This document shows, one piece after another, positions 1 to 8,332 of a stretch of 64,000 nt of DNA. This DNA is from Neomoorella sulfitireducens (GTDB lineage: Bacteria; Bacillota; DSM-521; Neomoorellales; Neomoorellaceae): assembly GCF_024733845.1 (NCBI RefSeq), contig NZ_JANRHG010000002.1, positions 186,001 through 250,000 of the forward strand, written 5' to 3'. The position numbers were made by a program, and so were the translations under genes. How positions within the stretch are numbered: the stretch's first letter is position 1; every line of letters begins with the position of its first letter. The notes beneath the pieces are model-generated. The model was given only the letters and a program-made list of their open reading frames with translations. It searched no databases and was not told the DNA's origin.

Positions 1-1029
1 TTCTTCTCCCATCCTTTCCGGGGGTTCCAGGCGGAAGCAGGTGCGAAAGGCTACGGTCCCCGGCTGGCTGAACAGGGTCTTCGTCCAGCTATGGATTTGC
101 TCTTTCAGGTCTTTCATTTCCAGCAACGGCCCGCTAAAGGTGGCTTTTTCTGCCGCCAGGGCCGCAGCCCACCTGACCGGGGTATTATCGTCGCCGAGCC
201 CCTTGGTCCTCCCCTCCAGGGGCGAAGTCATTAACCAGTACCGGGCCATGGCATCGACGGCGCGGTGCAGGAAATCTTCCACCAGGAGGCGAGGATGCGG
301 GAGCGGGGTACTCGCCTGGGCCCGGCAGGCGGGCGGCATGCCGGCCGCCAGCAAGTCTACCCGGCGGGCATCTTCTGGCTGGTCTAACAGGGCCCGCCAG
401 GCTGCCCTTAATTCCTGCCTCAGCGGAGTTTTAGCCCCGGCCCTCTTCCCCGCCGGCGCTTTTACCTCCTCCAGCACCGCCGGGACGATGCGTTCCCGGA
501 CCAGGAGTTCCAGGGCCAGCTTGGCTGCCAGGCTCCAGAACAGGAAATCGGGGGCTAAAATATTACCTTTAATTTGCCCGGGACTTCCTTCCCCCAGCCG
601 GGTCAGGACATTGATAACCCATACCGGTGATACTGCCAGGCCTTTGACCTCCCAGGGGGTTAAGGCCGGGGAGCTTTCCCGTAAAGATTGACCCCTCCGG
701 GCAATCTCGCCGCTACCGGGCAGGTACCTTAGTTGCGGCGAAGGCAGGGGTCCAAGATTGGTTGAGGGGAGTAACAACTGGATTTTATCCAGGCCCGGCG
801 GAATAAGGGGTATGCTTTTATAAAGGCCCGCGCTTAAATTTAGCAGGACGGTGATAAGTTCCTGGTCGGAAGCCTGAAAAGGATGAAGGGGCACTTTATT
901 CTTAGCCGGCCTGGGCAGGTAGAGTTCCTTCTGCTGCCGGGCGGCGGCCAGGGATTCCCCCCAGACAAAAAAGCGGCCATTTACTTCTTTAATGCTATCT
1001 TTAACCCAGGTCCCATGGACGACAATCAT
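1..1029 (-). CDS. SNF2-family DEAD/DEAH helicase, N-terminal part (3' end outside window)
   Basis: An open frame of 343 codons runs from an ATG at 1029 to the window edge without a stop. The ATG follows an AGGAG box about 11 bases upstream. The protein begins MIVVHGTWVKDS and soon has FFVWGES, the typical opening of bacterial SNF2 helicases that carry the SNF2-associated domain (DUF3670); the last visible part, RTCFRLEPP, also fits that domain. The ATPase core would lie left of the window, so no Walker motifs are visible. The family is ATP-dependent nucleic-acid translocases of poorly known role. It is divergent from the ChrB-like operon, about 80 bases from its -35 box. Family assignment is fairly sure; function is not. 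Confidence 0.8.
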   Translation of the reverse strand, partial: MIVVHGTWVKDSIKEVNGRFFVWGESLAAARQQKELYLPRPAKNKVPLHPFQASDQELITVLLNLSAGLYKSIPLIPPGLDKIQLLLPSTNLGPLPSPQLRYLPGSGEIARRGQSLRESSPALTPWEVKGLAVSPVWVINVLTRLGEGSPGQIKGNILAPDFLFWSLAAKLALELLVRERIVPAVLEEVKAPAGKRAGAKTPLRQELRAAWRALLDQPEDARRVDLLAAGMPPACRAQASTPLPHPRLLVEDFLHRAVDAMARYWLMTSPLEGRTKGLGDDNTPVRWAAALAAEKATFSGPLLEMKDLKEQIHSWTKTLFSQPGTVAFRTCFRLEPPERMGEE

Positions 1030-1110
1030 TGCCAGTATGCTCCTGCTGAAATATATCCTGCAATTATTCGCTGCGAGGATTAATTTTTCCTGCCGTTCCC
1101 CCCTTTAACC

Positions 1111-1144
1111 TTGACTTTCAATGCAACATCTGTTACATTGTAAC
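1111..1144 (+). promoter_or_regulatory. Sigma-A promoter with palindromic operator for chrB-like/P-ATPase operon
   Basis: A -35 box TTGACT (1111-1116) is followed after 17 bases by a -10 box TACATT (1134-1139). A perfect inverted repeat GTTACA-T-TGTAAC (1132-1144) covers the -10 box, and part of it recurs as TGTTACA about ten bases downstream. A repressor bound here would block RNA polymerase. The obvious candidates are the ChrB-like protein encoded next, or an ArsR/TetR-type regulator elsewhere. Confidence 0.6.
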
Positions 1145-1169
1145 CAATGTTACATCATGGGTGAGAATA

Positions 1170-1733
1170 ATGAACCAGGACATTACCAGCCCCGGCAACA
1201 AATGGCACCTGTTCATCTATAAAGTACCCGGCGAACCCTCGAGCAAGCGCATTTACCTCTGGCGGGAACTCAACAGGCTGGGAGCCCTCTACCTGCAGCA
1301 AGCCGCCTGCCTGCTCCCGGCACGCCCCGGACTGCTGGAAAAACTGGAACAACTAAAGACACGGGTAGAAGAATTCGCAGGCACTGCCTATCTCTTCCGC
1401 AATATCAACCTTGATCCCGGGCAAGAAGCACAGGTAATAGAGCAGTTCAGGGAAATGCGCAATAAAGAATACCAGGAAATAATTAAAGAGATTAACAAAT
1501 ACCTGGCGGAACTGGAAAAGGAAGTGCGTATCCAGAACTTTTCTCCAGCGGAAATAGAAGAGGAGGAAGCCGAACTGGAAAAAATCGAACGCTGGTACCA
1601 GCGGGCCCGGGAGCGCGACTGGTATAATGCCCCCCTGGCTGAACAGGTCGCCTCCCTTATAGACGAAGCCCGGGTAGCCCTGACGAGGTTTACCACTCTT
1701 ACCTATGGAGCCTTAAAAGAAAGGGAGGGTTAA
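1170..1733 (+). CDS. ChrB N-terminal-domain protein (putative metal/chromate-stress regulator)
   Basis: About 187 residues. The N-terminal part (WHLFIYKVPGEPSSKRIYLW, then RLGALYLQ) matches the ChrB N-terminal domain pattern in which a W-L-F-Y-P-x-x-P-S stretch is followed by WR-L-x-x-x-GA. The rest (about residues 60-150) is rich in Glu/Lys and probably coiled coil. The C-terminal chromate-resistance domain of full ChrB is absent. ATG 1170 is preferred to GTG 1161 because GGGTGAG sits at a better distance from it. Only three bases separate it from the P-type ATPase gene, so the two are surely cotranscribed. A regulatory role is inferred from ChrB and from the palindrome at its promoter. Confidence 0.65.
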   Translation: MNQDITSPGNKWHLFIYKVPGEPSSKRIYLWRELNRLGALYLQQAACLLPARPGLLEKLEQLKTRVEEFAGTAYLFRNINLDPGQEAQVIEQFREMRNKEYQEIIKEINKYLAELEKEVRIQNFSPAEIEEEEAELEKIERWYQRARERDWYNAPLAEQVASLIDEARVALTRFTTLTYGALKEREG

Positions 1734-1736
1734 TTG

Positions 1737-4298
1737 ATGCCGGCCCCTTGCCCCTGGAGCCAGGCGCCGGAAGATGTTCTGGCCTGGCAGCAGGTAGACC
1801 CGGAGCAGGGTCTAAGTACCGCTGAAGCCCAGAGGCGCCTGAAAATTTACGGTCCCAACCGCACGCTGGTCCGTCCCGTCCTATCCTTCTGGAATATCTT
1901 TGCCGAAGAAATCCGCGAGCCCATGATCCTTTTACTCCTGGCGGTGGCTGCCGCCTATTTCCTCCTGGGCGAACTGGGGGAAGCCCTGGCCGTAACGGCC
2001 ATTATCCTGGGTATCGTCTTCATTGAGGTAGGCACCGAGTTTCGCGCCAAGAAGGCCATTGCCGCCCTCCAGGACCTGAACGCCCCCACTACCCCGGTCC
2101 TGCGCCAGGGCAAAGTAGAGGCCGTCAATACTGAAGACGTTGTCCCCGGCGATATCCTGGTGCTCCAGCCCGGTAACCGCGTGCCGGCCGACGCCCGCCT
2201 CCTGGTGAGCGCCGGACTGGCCGTCGATGAGTCCCCCCTTACCGGTGAATCCCTGCCGGTGGAAAAACACACCCGGCCCCTGGACCCGGCGACCCCCCTG
2301 CCCGACCGTCACAATATGGTTTATCAGGGTACGGTAATATCCCGGGGTGAAGGCCTGGCCTGCGTGGTAGCCACAGGTCTGGAGACCGAACTGGGGCGGA
2401 TTGTTGGCCTTACGCGCCGGGCCCGTGAGCCCCGCACCCCCCTGCAGCAGTTCATGCGGGAACTGAGCCGGGTCCTGGCGCTAGTTGCCCTGGCTTTTGC
2501 CGTGCTTATCCCTTTCCTCCAGTTCCTGGTGGCCAGGGAACCCTGGCCCCGGGCGGTCCTCACTGGCCTGAGCCTGGCCTTTGCCACCATACCCGAAGAA
2601 CTCCCCATCCTGGTGACCATGGTCCTGGGCCTGGGGTCTCTAAAGCTCGCCCGGGAAAAGGCCCTGGTCCGGCGCCTGCGAGCCGCTGAAACCCTGGGGC
2701 ACATCACCACCGTGGTCACCGACAAGACGGGTACCCTGACGGCCAACCGCCTCACCCTGGAAGCCCTCTGGCTGCCGGGGGAAGGAGAACTCCTGTCCCC
2801 TGCCCTGGCCCGGCAGGATAACGCGGCCGGGGAATTACTCCTGGCCGCCCTCCTGACCCAGAGCCCGGTTACTGCCGTTGAAGCCCATAACCCCCTGGAA
2901 AAGGCCCTGGCCGAAGGGGGAGGGCACCTGGACCTGCCCCGGGAAGAGTTGCTGGCCTTTTACCCTTTAAACCAGGATCAACGCTGGGTAGGGGCCCTGC
3001 GCGCTAACCAGGCCGGGGCTACACTATACGTCAAGGGAGCGGCGGAAGAAGTGCTGGCCATGTGTACCGATCCCTCTACCCGGGAGGCTGCCGCCGCCAC
3101 CCTGGCGCAACTTGCCGGCGAAGGCAAGCGGGTCCTGGCAGTAGCCAGGCGCTTTTTCTCCAGCCAGGACCTGCCGGCAGAGGCTGCTACAGCCGGCCAG
3201 GACCTCACTTTCCTGGGATTTTTAATCTTTGCCGACTCCTTACGCCCTGAGGCTGCCGCGGCAGTGGCCGCCGTGCAGCGGGCCGGGATCAAGGTCTACC
3301 TGGCCACCGGCGACCACCCCGAGGCAGCCCGCAGTATTGCCCGCCAGGTAGGTATCCCGGCAGAGAAATTGCTGGCCGGCACCGAACTGGAGCAATTAAA
3401 CCCGGAGGATTGGGATCCCTTTCTCCAGGAAACCTGTGTCCTGGCGCGCATAACGCCGGAGCAGAAACTCCAGTTAGTCCAGGCCCTGCAGGCTAAAGGG
3501 GAAATAGTCGCCATGATCGGCGATGGTATTAATGATGCCCCGGCCCTGGCCGTGGCCCACGTGGGCCTGGCCATGGGCCGCCAGGGAACCGATGTCGCCC
3601 GGGAGGCCGCCGGCGTGGTTTTAAGCGACGACTGCTTTTCTACCCTGGCCACGGCCATCCGCCAGGGGCGGGGCCTCCTGGCCAACCTGCAAAAGTCGGT
3701 GCGCTATTACCTGGCAGTGAAGGTAGCCCTCATCGCCACCATGCTGGTACCTGCCGCCCTGGGGCAACCGGCTCCCTTTTCGCCCCTGATGATTATTCTC
3801 CTGGAACTGTTCATGGACCTGGCGGCCTCAACTGCCTTTGTCATCGAGCCCCCGGAGGAGCCTCTCATGGAGCGCCCCCCGCGCCGGCCCAGCCGGCCCT
3901 TCCTGGACCGGCCCATGGTCCAGGTGATCTTTGCCGGAGGCCTGCTCCTGGCCCTGGCAGTAGGGCTGGCCTACCAGGGCCTCGAACTCTGGTGGGGACC
4001 GGCCCCTGTACCTATAAGGCAAACTGCCGCCTTTGCCACCTGGATGCTGGGGCATGTTCTCCTTGCCTATTCCCTGCGGACCCAGAGCCTGCCCCCTTAC
4101 CGCCAGGGGTTCTTTGCCAACGGTGTCCTTAACCTCTGGGCCCTGGGAGCGGCAGCAGTAACCCTGATGGCCGTCTACCTGACGCCCCTGCAGGCTATCC
4201 TGGGTACCGGCACCCTGCCCACAGGGGCGTGGGGGCTGGTGGCCGGGGCCGCCCTGCTGCCCGGCCTGGTGATGCTGCTCTACCGTCCCGACCATTAA
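1737..4298 (+). CDS. P-type cation-transporting ATPase (P2-like)
   Basis: A membrane pump of about 853 residues with the full set of P-type ATPase motifs: TGES near residue 168 (actuator domain), IPEELPI in membrane helix 4 near 284, the phosphorylated Asp in DKTGTLT near 329, and GDGINDAPAL near 595. An N-terminal cation-ATPase domain is followed by ten predicted membrane segments, with the last four after residue 660. The helix-4 PEEL instead of PEGL and the helix-6 ELFMDL are unlike classic calcium pumps, so the ion is uncertain (divalent metal, Ca2+ or Na+). ATG 1737 follows a GGGAGGG box. It is the second gene of the ChrB-like operon, which suggests metal-stress export. Confidence 0.85.
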   Translation: MPAPCPWSQAPEDVLAWQQVDPEQGLSTAEAQRRLKIYGPNRTLVRPVLSFWNIFAEEIREPMILLLLAVAAAYFLLGELGEALAVTAIILGIVFIEVGTEFRAKKAIAALQDLNAPTTPVLRQGKVEAVNTEDVVPGDILVLQPGNRVPADARLLVSAGLAVDESPLTGESLPVEKHTRPLDPATPLPDRHNMVYQGTVISRGEGLACVVATGLETELGRIVGLTRRAREPRTPLQQFMRELSRVLALVALAFAVLIPFLQFLVAREPWPRAVLTGLSLAFATIPEELPILVTMVLGLGSLKLAREKALVRRLRAAETLGHITTVVTDKTGTLTANRLTLEALWLPGEGELLSPALARQDNAAGELLLAALLTQSPVTAVEAHNPLEKALAEGGGHLDLPREELLAFYPLNQDQRWVGALRANQAGATLYVKGAAEEVLAMCTDPSTREAAAATLAQLAGEGKRVLAVARRFFSSQDLPAEAATAGQDLTFLGFLIFADSLRPEAAAAVAAVQRAGIKVYLATGDHPEAARSIARQVGIPAEKLLAGTELEQLNPEDWDPFLQETCVLARITPEQKLQLVQALQAKGEIVAMIGDGINDAPALAVAHVGLAMGRQGTDVAREAAGVVLSDDCFSTLATAIRQGRGLLANLQKSVRYYLAVKVALIATMLVPAALGQPAPFSPLMIILLELFMDLAASTAFVIEPPEEPLMERPPRRPSRPFLDRPMVQVIFAGGLLLALAVGLAYQGLELWWGPAPVPIRQTAAFATWMLGHVLLAYSLRTQSLPPYRQGFFANGVLNLWALGAAAVTLMAVYLTPLQAILGTGTLPTGAWGLVAGAALLPGLVMLLYRPDH

Positions 4299-4302
4299 AA
4301 GT

Positions 4303-4330
4303 TTAAGCCCGGGATTAACCCCGGGCTTAA
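4303..4330. terminator. Bidirectional hairpin between convergent genes
   Basis: An 11-base-pair perfect stem, TTAAGCCCGGG with CCCGGGCTTAA around a six-base loop, lies directly after the ATPase stop and just before the end of the convergent aminotransferase gene. It can serve both transcripts. Confidence 0.75.
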
Positions 4331-4341
4331 GAGTGGCTGTT

Positions 4342-5532
4342 TTATTGCAATTCCCCGACAAAGGCTTTGAACCGCTCCAGGCCCGCTTCGATCTGGGCCA
4401 TGGAGGTGGCATAGGAGAGGCGCAGGTATGGGTCGGCGCCAAAGGCGATGCCAGGGACCACGGCTACCTGGTATTCATTGAGGAGGACCGTGGCCACGTC
4501 GGTAGAACTGGCCAGCACCTGGCCGCGGAAGCGGCGGCCAAATAGCTTGCCGATGTACGGGAAAACATAGAAGGCACCGCCGGGCTGGTTGCACATCACA
4601 CCCGGCAGTTCCCTTAATCCTGCCAAGATGCGGTTGCGGCGCTGTTCAAACTCGCAGCGCATTGCTTCCACCGGTTCCTGGCTGCCGGTCAGGGCGGCCG
4701 CAGCCGCCTTCTGGGCTATAGAAGTAGGATTGGAAGTCGAGTGGCTCTGGAGGTCAGTCATGGCCGTAGCAATGGACCGGGGAGAGGCGGCGTAGCCGAT
4801 ACGCCAGCCGGTCATGGCATAGGTCTTGGACACGCCGTCGATGACGATGGTCCGCTCTTTTATTTCCGGCCCCAGGGCGGCGATGCTGGTATGGGTGAGG
4901 CCGTCGTAAAGCAGGGCGGCGTATATCTCATCGGAAATAACCATTAAGTCATGGGACAGGACCACTTCCGCCAGGGCTTCTAATTCACTCCGGCTATATA
5001 CCACCCCGGTGGGATTGCAGGGCGAATTGAGGATTAAAAGTTTGGTCCGGGGAGTAATGGCTGCCTTCAGGGCCTCCGGGGTTAACTTGAAATCCGTAGT
5101 AGCATCGGTATTTACTACTACCGGCACCCCGCCGGCCAGTTTAACCTGCTCGTAATAACTTACCCAGTAGGGCGCGCTGAGGATTACTTCATCCCCTTCG
5201 TTAAGTATGATCTGCATGGCGTTGTAAAGAGAGTGTTTGGCGCCGCACGAAACAACTATGTCGGCAGGCTCGTAGCTTAAACCCCGGGCCTTGAGACTGT
5301 CGCAGACCGCCTGGCGCAGTTCCGGGATCCCGGCCACAGGCGTATAGCGGGTAAAGCCGGCCTTTAAGGCGTCAATGGCTGCTTGCTTGATATGTTCGGG
5401 GGTGTCGAAATCAGGCTCACCGGCACTGAAATTGATTACCTGAATACCTTTAGCCTTCATGGCTTTGGCCTGGGCATCTATAGCCAGGGTGGGAGATGGG
5501 CTGATGCCGGCAGCCCGCCGGGCAAGTTCCAC
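4342..5532 (-). CDS. aspC: Pyridoxal-phosphate aspartate aminotransferase (class I)
   Basis: A 396-residue fold-type I aminotransferase. Clear signatures are INFSAGEPDFDTPEH near the N terminus, the NPTG motif, SDEIYA, and the PLP lysine in SKTYAMTGWRIGY. This is the Ib-subgroup pattern of thermophile and Bacillus aspartate aminotransferases, which exchange amino groups between aspartate and 2-oxoglutarate; related members accept prephenate or alanine. The start is GTG at 5532 after GGAGGG. It is a single-gene unit with a good promoter just upstream. Confidence 0.88.
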   Translation of the reverse strand: MELARRAAGISPSPTLAIDAQAKAMKAKGIQVINFSAGEPDFDTPEHIKQAAIDALKAGFTRYTPVAGIPELRQAVCDSLKARGLSYEPADIVVSCGAKHSLYNAMQIILNEGDEVILSAPYWVSYYEQVKLAGGVPVVVNTDATTDFKLTPEALKAAITPRTKLLILNSPCNPTGVVYSRSELEALAEVVLSHDLMVISDEIYAALLYDGLTHTSIAALGPEIKERTIVIDGVSKTYAMTGWRIGYAASPRSIATAMTDLQSHSTSNPTSIAQKAAAAALTGSQEPVEAMRCEFEQRRNRILAGLRELPGVMCNQPGGAFYVFPYIGKLFGRRFRGQVLASSTDVATVLLNEYQVAVVPGIAFGADPYLRLSYATSMAQIEAGLERFKAFVGELQ

Positions 5533-5563
5533 TATTAATCCCTCCAGCTTTGATGATGTTTTT

Positions 5564-5592
5564 ATTATTTATCTTGCTATTAACTTTGTAAA
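5564..5592 (-). promoter_or_regulatory. Sigma-A promoter of the aminotransferase gene
   Basis: On the minus strand TTTACA (5592-5587) and AATAAT (5569-5564) are separated by 17 bases, each one mismatch from consensus, about 30 bases upstream of the GTG start. Confidence 0.55.
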
Positions 5593-5689
5593 GGCTTTTT
5601 TCCATAAAGATCGTTAATTTACCTTGTCGAGGAACTTGTTTCCTGGTGCAAGGACGATATCTTTACCTGCACGAAACAGCATAAAATCG

Positions 5690-6463
5690 TCAAGCCGGTT
5701 TAACGATCCTGTTAACCAAACTCCCCAGTTTTTCCACCCTTATTTCAATAATATCACCCACCTGCATAGGACCAACCCCTTCCGGCGTGCCGGTTAAAAT
5801 TACATCCCCGGGTAATAAGGTCATTACCCGGGAGATAAAACTCACCAGAAAAGGCACGGAAAAGATGAGCTGGGAAGTACGGCCGTCCTGCTTCAGTTCA
5901 CCGTTTAAATAAGACTGGACGCGGAGGTCCGAGACGTCTATCCCCCGCACAATAAAAGGCCCCAGGGGTAAAAAAGTGTCGAAGCTCTTGGCCCTTGTCC
6001 ACTGGCCGTCTTTCAGCTGGAGGTCCCGGGCCGTAACGTCATTGCCAACGGTATAACCGAAGATGTACTCCTCAGCCTCTTCTTCTTCAACATTACGGGC
6101 TTCGCGGCCGATAACCACGGCCAGCTCGGCTTCGTAATCTAGGCGTTTGACCATGGGCCAGTAAATTATATTTTCATTCGGGCCAATGACACAGGTTGAC
6201 GGCTTGATAAAGATGACCGGGTCTTCCGGCACTTTCTCGGCCATTTCTTTTATATGATTGCTATAATTCAGCCCTACACATACAGCCTTGCTGGGCCGGC
6301 AGGGAGCCAAAAGCCGTACTTCGTTTAAACTGAAGCGCCGGCCGTTTTCGCGGTACGCCCCGAAAATATCGCCTTCCATGGCGATAATCTTCTCTCCATC
6401 CAGGCGGCCGCAAAAGGTTTCTTCTCCGGTGGTAAAGCGTACAAATTTCTCTACTTTCACCAT
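5690..6463 (-). CDS. Fumarylacetoacetate hydrolase (FAH) family protein
   Basis: 257 residues, with a short N-terminal domain and an FAH catalytic domain from about residue 55. Typical stretches are VGLNYSNHIKEM, IFIKPSTCVIGP, LDYEAELAVVIG (metal-binding glutamates), GYTVGNDVTARDLQ and GDVILTGTPEGVGP. Members act as 2-hydroxyhepta-2,4-diene-1,7-dioate isomerases, acylpyruvases or oxaloacetate tautomerase/decarboxylases; which one cannot be told here. ATG 6463 follows GGAGGC. It is divergent from the dodecin-like gene. Confidence 0.85.
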   Translation of the reverse strand: MVKVEKFVRFTTGEETFCGRLDGEKIIAMEGDIFGAYRENGRRFSLNEVRLLAPCRPSKAVCVGLNYSNHIKEMAEKVPEDPVIFIKPSTCVIGPNENIIYWPMVKRLDYEAELAVVIGREARNVEEEEAEEYIFGYTVGNDVTARDLQLKDGQWTRAKSFDTFLPLGPFIVRGIDVSDLRVQSYLNGELKQDGRTSQLIFSVPFLVSFISRVMTLLPGDVILTGTPEGVGPMQVGDIIEIRVEKLGSLVNRIVKPA

Positions 6464-6520
6464 AACTTTTGCCTCCTTTGATCATTAAAATTATTTATTT
6501 CAAAATCCGAAGGTAAAATC

Positions 6521-6560
6521 CTCCCGAATAAAAAAATATTATCTTTTAAAACTCCCGAAT
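6521..6560. repeat. Tandem direct repeat in fah/dodecin divergent region
   Basis: CTCCCGAAT occurs at 6521-6529 and again at 6552-6560, 31 bases apart, close to three helical turns. It lies in the AT-rich spacer between two divergent genes, so it may be a paired protein-binding site. No regulator is identified. Confidence 0.35.
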
Positions 6561-6637
6561 CATATCCCTTCAGGTAAAGGGATTTATTTCATCTGACGGG
6601 GGAATAATAAAATAAAACAAAGAAAGGGGGTTTTTCT

Positions 6638-6847
6638 TTGCACGTCAAAGTAGTGGAGCTGGTGGGCGAATCGCCCCATAATTGGAAGGATGCTGTCCAG
6701 CAGGCAGTGGCTGAAGCCAGCCGGGAGGTAAAAAACATCTCCGGTGTCGAGGTTTATAACCTGACTGCCAATGTCAAAGACGGCAAGTTAACCGAATTCA
6801 AGGCCAATGTGAAAATCGCTTATGCCGATCACAGCGCTGATCTATAA
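6638..6847 (+). CDS. Dodecin-like small protein
   Basis: 69 residues; the pattern KVVELVGESPHNWKDAV, then a helix, EVYNLTANVKDGKL and a final beta strand matches the beta-alpha-beta-beta dodecin fold. Dodecins form hollow dodecamers that store flavin or CoA. The usual Trp and Gln that sandwich the flavin ring are not at the expected positions, so the ligand may differ from classic dodecin. The start is TTG at 6638 with an AAAGGGGG ribosome site; no ATG is possible in frame nearby. Confidence 0.75.
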   Translation: MHVKVVELVGESPHNWKDAVQQAVAEASREVKNISGVEVYNLTANVKDGKLTEFKANVKIAYADHSADL

Positions 6848-6850
6848 ATG

Positions 6851-6876
6851 TAAGCCCCGGTAATTGCCGGGGCTTA
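6851..6876. terminator. Hairpin terminator between convergent genes
   Basis: TAAGCCCCGG (6851-6860) pairs with CCGGGGCTTA (6867-6876) around TAATTG, directly after the dodecin stop and seven bases before the end of the convergent hepT gene. Confidence 0.7.
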
Positions 6877-6883
6877 ATATCAA

Positions 6884-7306
6884 CTAAAAACTCCAACCGA
6901 GGTAATTAACAATGTAGCGGGTAAATTGACGAAAATCATCAAGGTGGTAGTTCATGACATCGGCCACTTTTTCCAGATCTACCGTGCCATATTCATGGAC
7001 CAGAATATTTCTAAAGCCTGCCATCCCGGATATATCCCGGGCGAACTTTTCGGGTAAAACCCCTAGTCCGGCAAGTTCATCAAAAATATTGCTGTATTCA
7101 TCTACTATAATCCCTTCCTCAGCCAGGATATGGGTACCTATATCCAGTACAACCTGGATGCTGAGTTGCAAACCGTGTTCTACGATCCAGGCTAATTCTA
7201 TATTTTTTTCGAGGTCAGGAGCCTTAATATGTTTATACTTCTCAAGTTGAGTTAGATAACTTTCCAGCTGTTGCAATTTTCGATTGATAACGGCCGCATC
7301 AACCAT
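6884..7306 (-). CDS. hepT: HepT-like HEPN-domain protein (DUF86), toxin-type RNase
   Basis: 140 residues from ATG 7306. The HEPN ribonuclease signature R-x4-H-x-Y is present as RNILVHEY near residue 104, so the active site looks intact. In HepT/MntA modules the HEPN protein is an RNA-cutting toxin that the partner nucleotidyltransferase neutralises by AMPylating the tyrosine of this motif. The start overlaps the end of the partner gene by eight bases, implying translational coupling. An upstream in-frame extension to 7387 is rejected because it would cover the partner gene. Confidence 0.8.
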   Translation of the reverse strand: MVDAAVINRKLQQLESYLTQLEKYKHIKAPDLEKNIELAWIVEHGLQLSIQVVLDIGTHILAEEGIIVDEYSNIFDELAGLGVLPEKFARDISGMAGFRNILVHEYGTVDLEKVADVMNYHLDDFRQFTRYIVNYLGWSF

Positions 7307-7745
7307 CCCTTGCACCCCCAAAGCGTCCTTCGGCCAATCTCTTACGCAGGTACTGCTCCTGAATTTTCTGCACGGGCCGGAAATCAAGATAATCCCGCAT
7401 GGTTTTTTCGTGGAAAGTTATCCGAACCCGGGTATCGCGGCATAATAGGAGTTTTCCATCCCGCAGGACACGAAAACGCAGGGGTAAAGGTGCTTCATTA
7501 AGGATAACAAAATCCAGCGGTTCCCGCAGCTCCTGCCTCATAAAAACAAGCAGCTCACTTTTATAGCCATAATGACCTACCGGCGGTAAACGGCGTTCAT
7601 CCAGAAAAACGGCCACGTCTACATCGCTAAGTTTATGTGCCGTTCCCCGGGCATGGGAGCCGAAGAGATAAGCAAACATTATTTCTTTTCTCGTTAGCAG
7701 GGCCTTCCGCAAGCGTTCTTCCAGCAAAAGGTTAGTTTTTTCCAT
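7299..7745 (-). CDS. mntA: MntA-like nucleotidyltransferase, antitoxin-type
   Basis: 148 residues. The minimal nucleotidyltransferase core is visible as GSHARGT followed by SDVDVAVFL, that is GS-x10-D-x-D with both metal-binding aspartates kept (near residues 29-43). It precedes and overlaps hepT, the gene order of type VII toxin-antitoxin pairs in which MntA adds AMP to HepT. The start ATG 7745 gives a normal N terminus. Confidence 0.8.
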   Translation of the reverse strand: MEKTNLLLEERLRKALLTRKEIMFAYLFGSHARGTAHKLSDVDVAVFLDERRLPPVGHYGYKSELLVFMRQELREPLDFVILNEAPLPLRFRVLRDGKLLLCRDTRVRITFHEKTMRDYLDFRPVQKIQEQYLRKRLAEGRFGGARDG

Positions 7746-7832
7746 TTAGTTCACCACTGTGTCTCTGTTATTATCTTGCGTTGCAGGTATATTATACCAT
7801 CGGCTTGCTATAATGTCGAGCAGTCTTCATCC

Positions 7833-8228
7833 CTATTCCTGGTATACCTTGATATGCACCTTACGCCGGCGGGGGCCGTCGAATTCACAGAAATATATAC
7901 CTTGCCAGGTACCAAGTACCAGTTTGCCCTCGTGGATAATCACCGTCTGGTTGCTGCCCATAAGCGAGGCTTTGATATGGGCCAGCGAATTGCCTTCCCC
8001 GTGGCGGTAACCTCCCGCCGGGACCATCCTGGCCAGGGCCGCCAGGATGTCGGCCACCACATCCGGGTCGGCATTTTCATTTATGGTTACGCCGGCCGTA
8101 GTATGGGGAACGTAGACCAGGCAGAGGCCTTCCTTTACACCCGCCTCCTGTACTGCCCTGGCTGCCAGGTGAGTTATATCGAGCATAGCTTCTTTACCTG
8201 GCGTATGGAGATCGAAAGTAAAAAACAT
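7833..8228 (-). CDS. yjbQ: YjbQ family (UPF0047) protein
   Basis: 131 residues. The family signature YVPHTTAGVTINENADPDV and the C-terminal GTWQGIYFCEFDGPRRR are both present. The family forms trimers with a conserved His-rich metal site; some members rescue thiamine-phosphate synthase mutants, but the native role is not firmly known. ATG 8228 has GGAGGCAGGAG upstream. Confidence 0.85.
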   Translation of the reverse strand: MFFTFDLHTPGKEAMLDITHLAARAVQEAGVKEGLCLVYVPHTTAGVTINENADPDVVADILAALARMVPAGGYRHGEGNSLAHIKASLMGSNQTVIIHEGKLVLGTWQGIYFCEFDGPRRRKVHIKVYQE

Positions 8229-8332
8229 TCTCTCCTGCCTCCGGAAAATTACCTCTGAAAAACTTGCAGATTATTATTCTTGCGGGCCTTATTTCCAGTT
8301 GCCGGCATTATAACTAGCCCGGTTTCTCTCCT

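Noticed and set aside
41-691. 216-codon plus-strand frame at the left edge
   Set aside because: It is the antisense shadow of the SNF2-helicase gene, which has a good start, ribosome site and family motifs.
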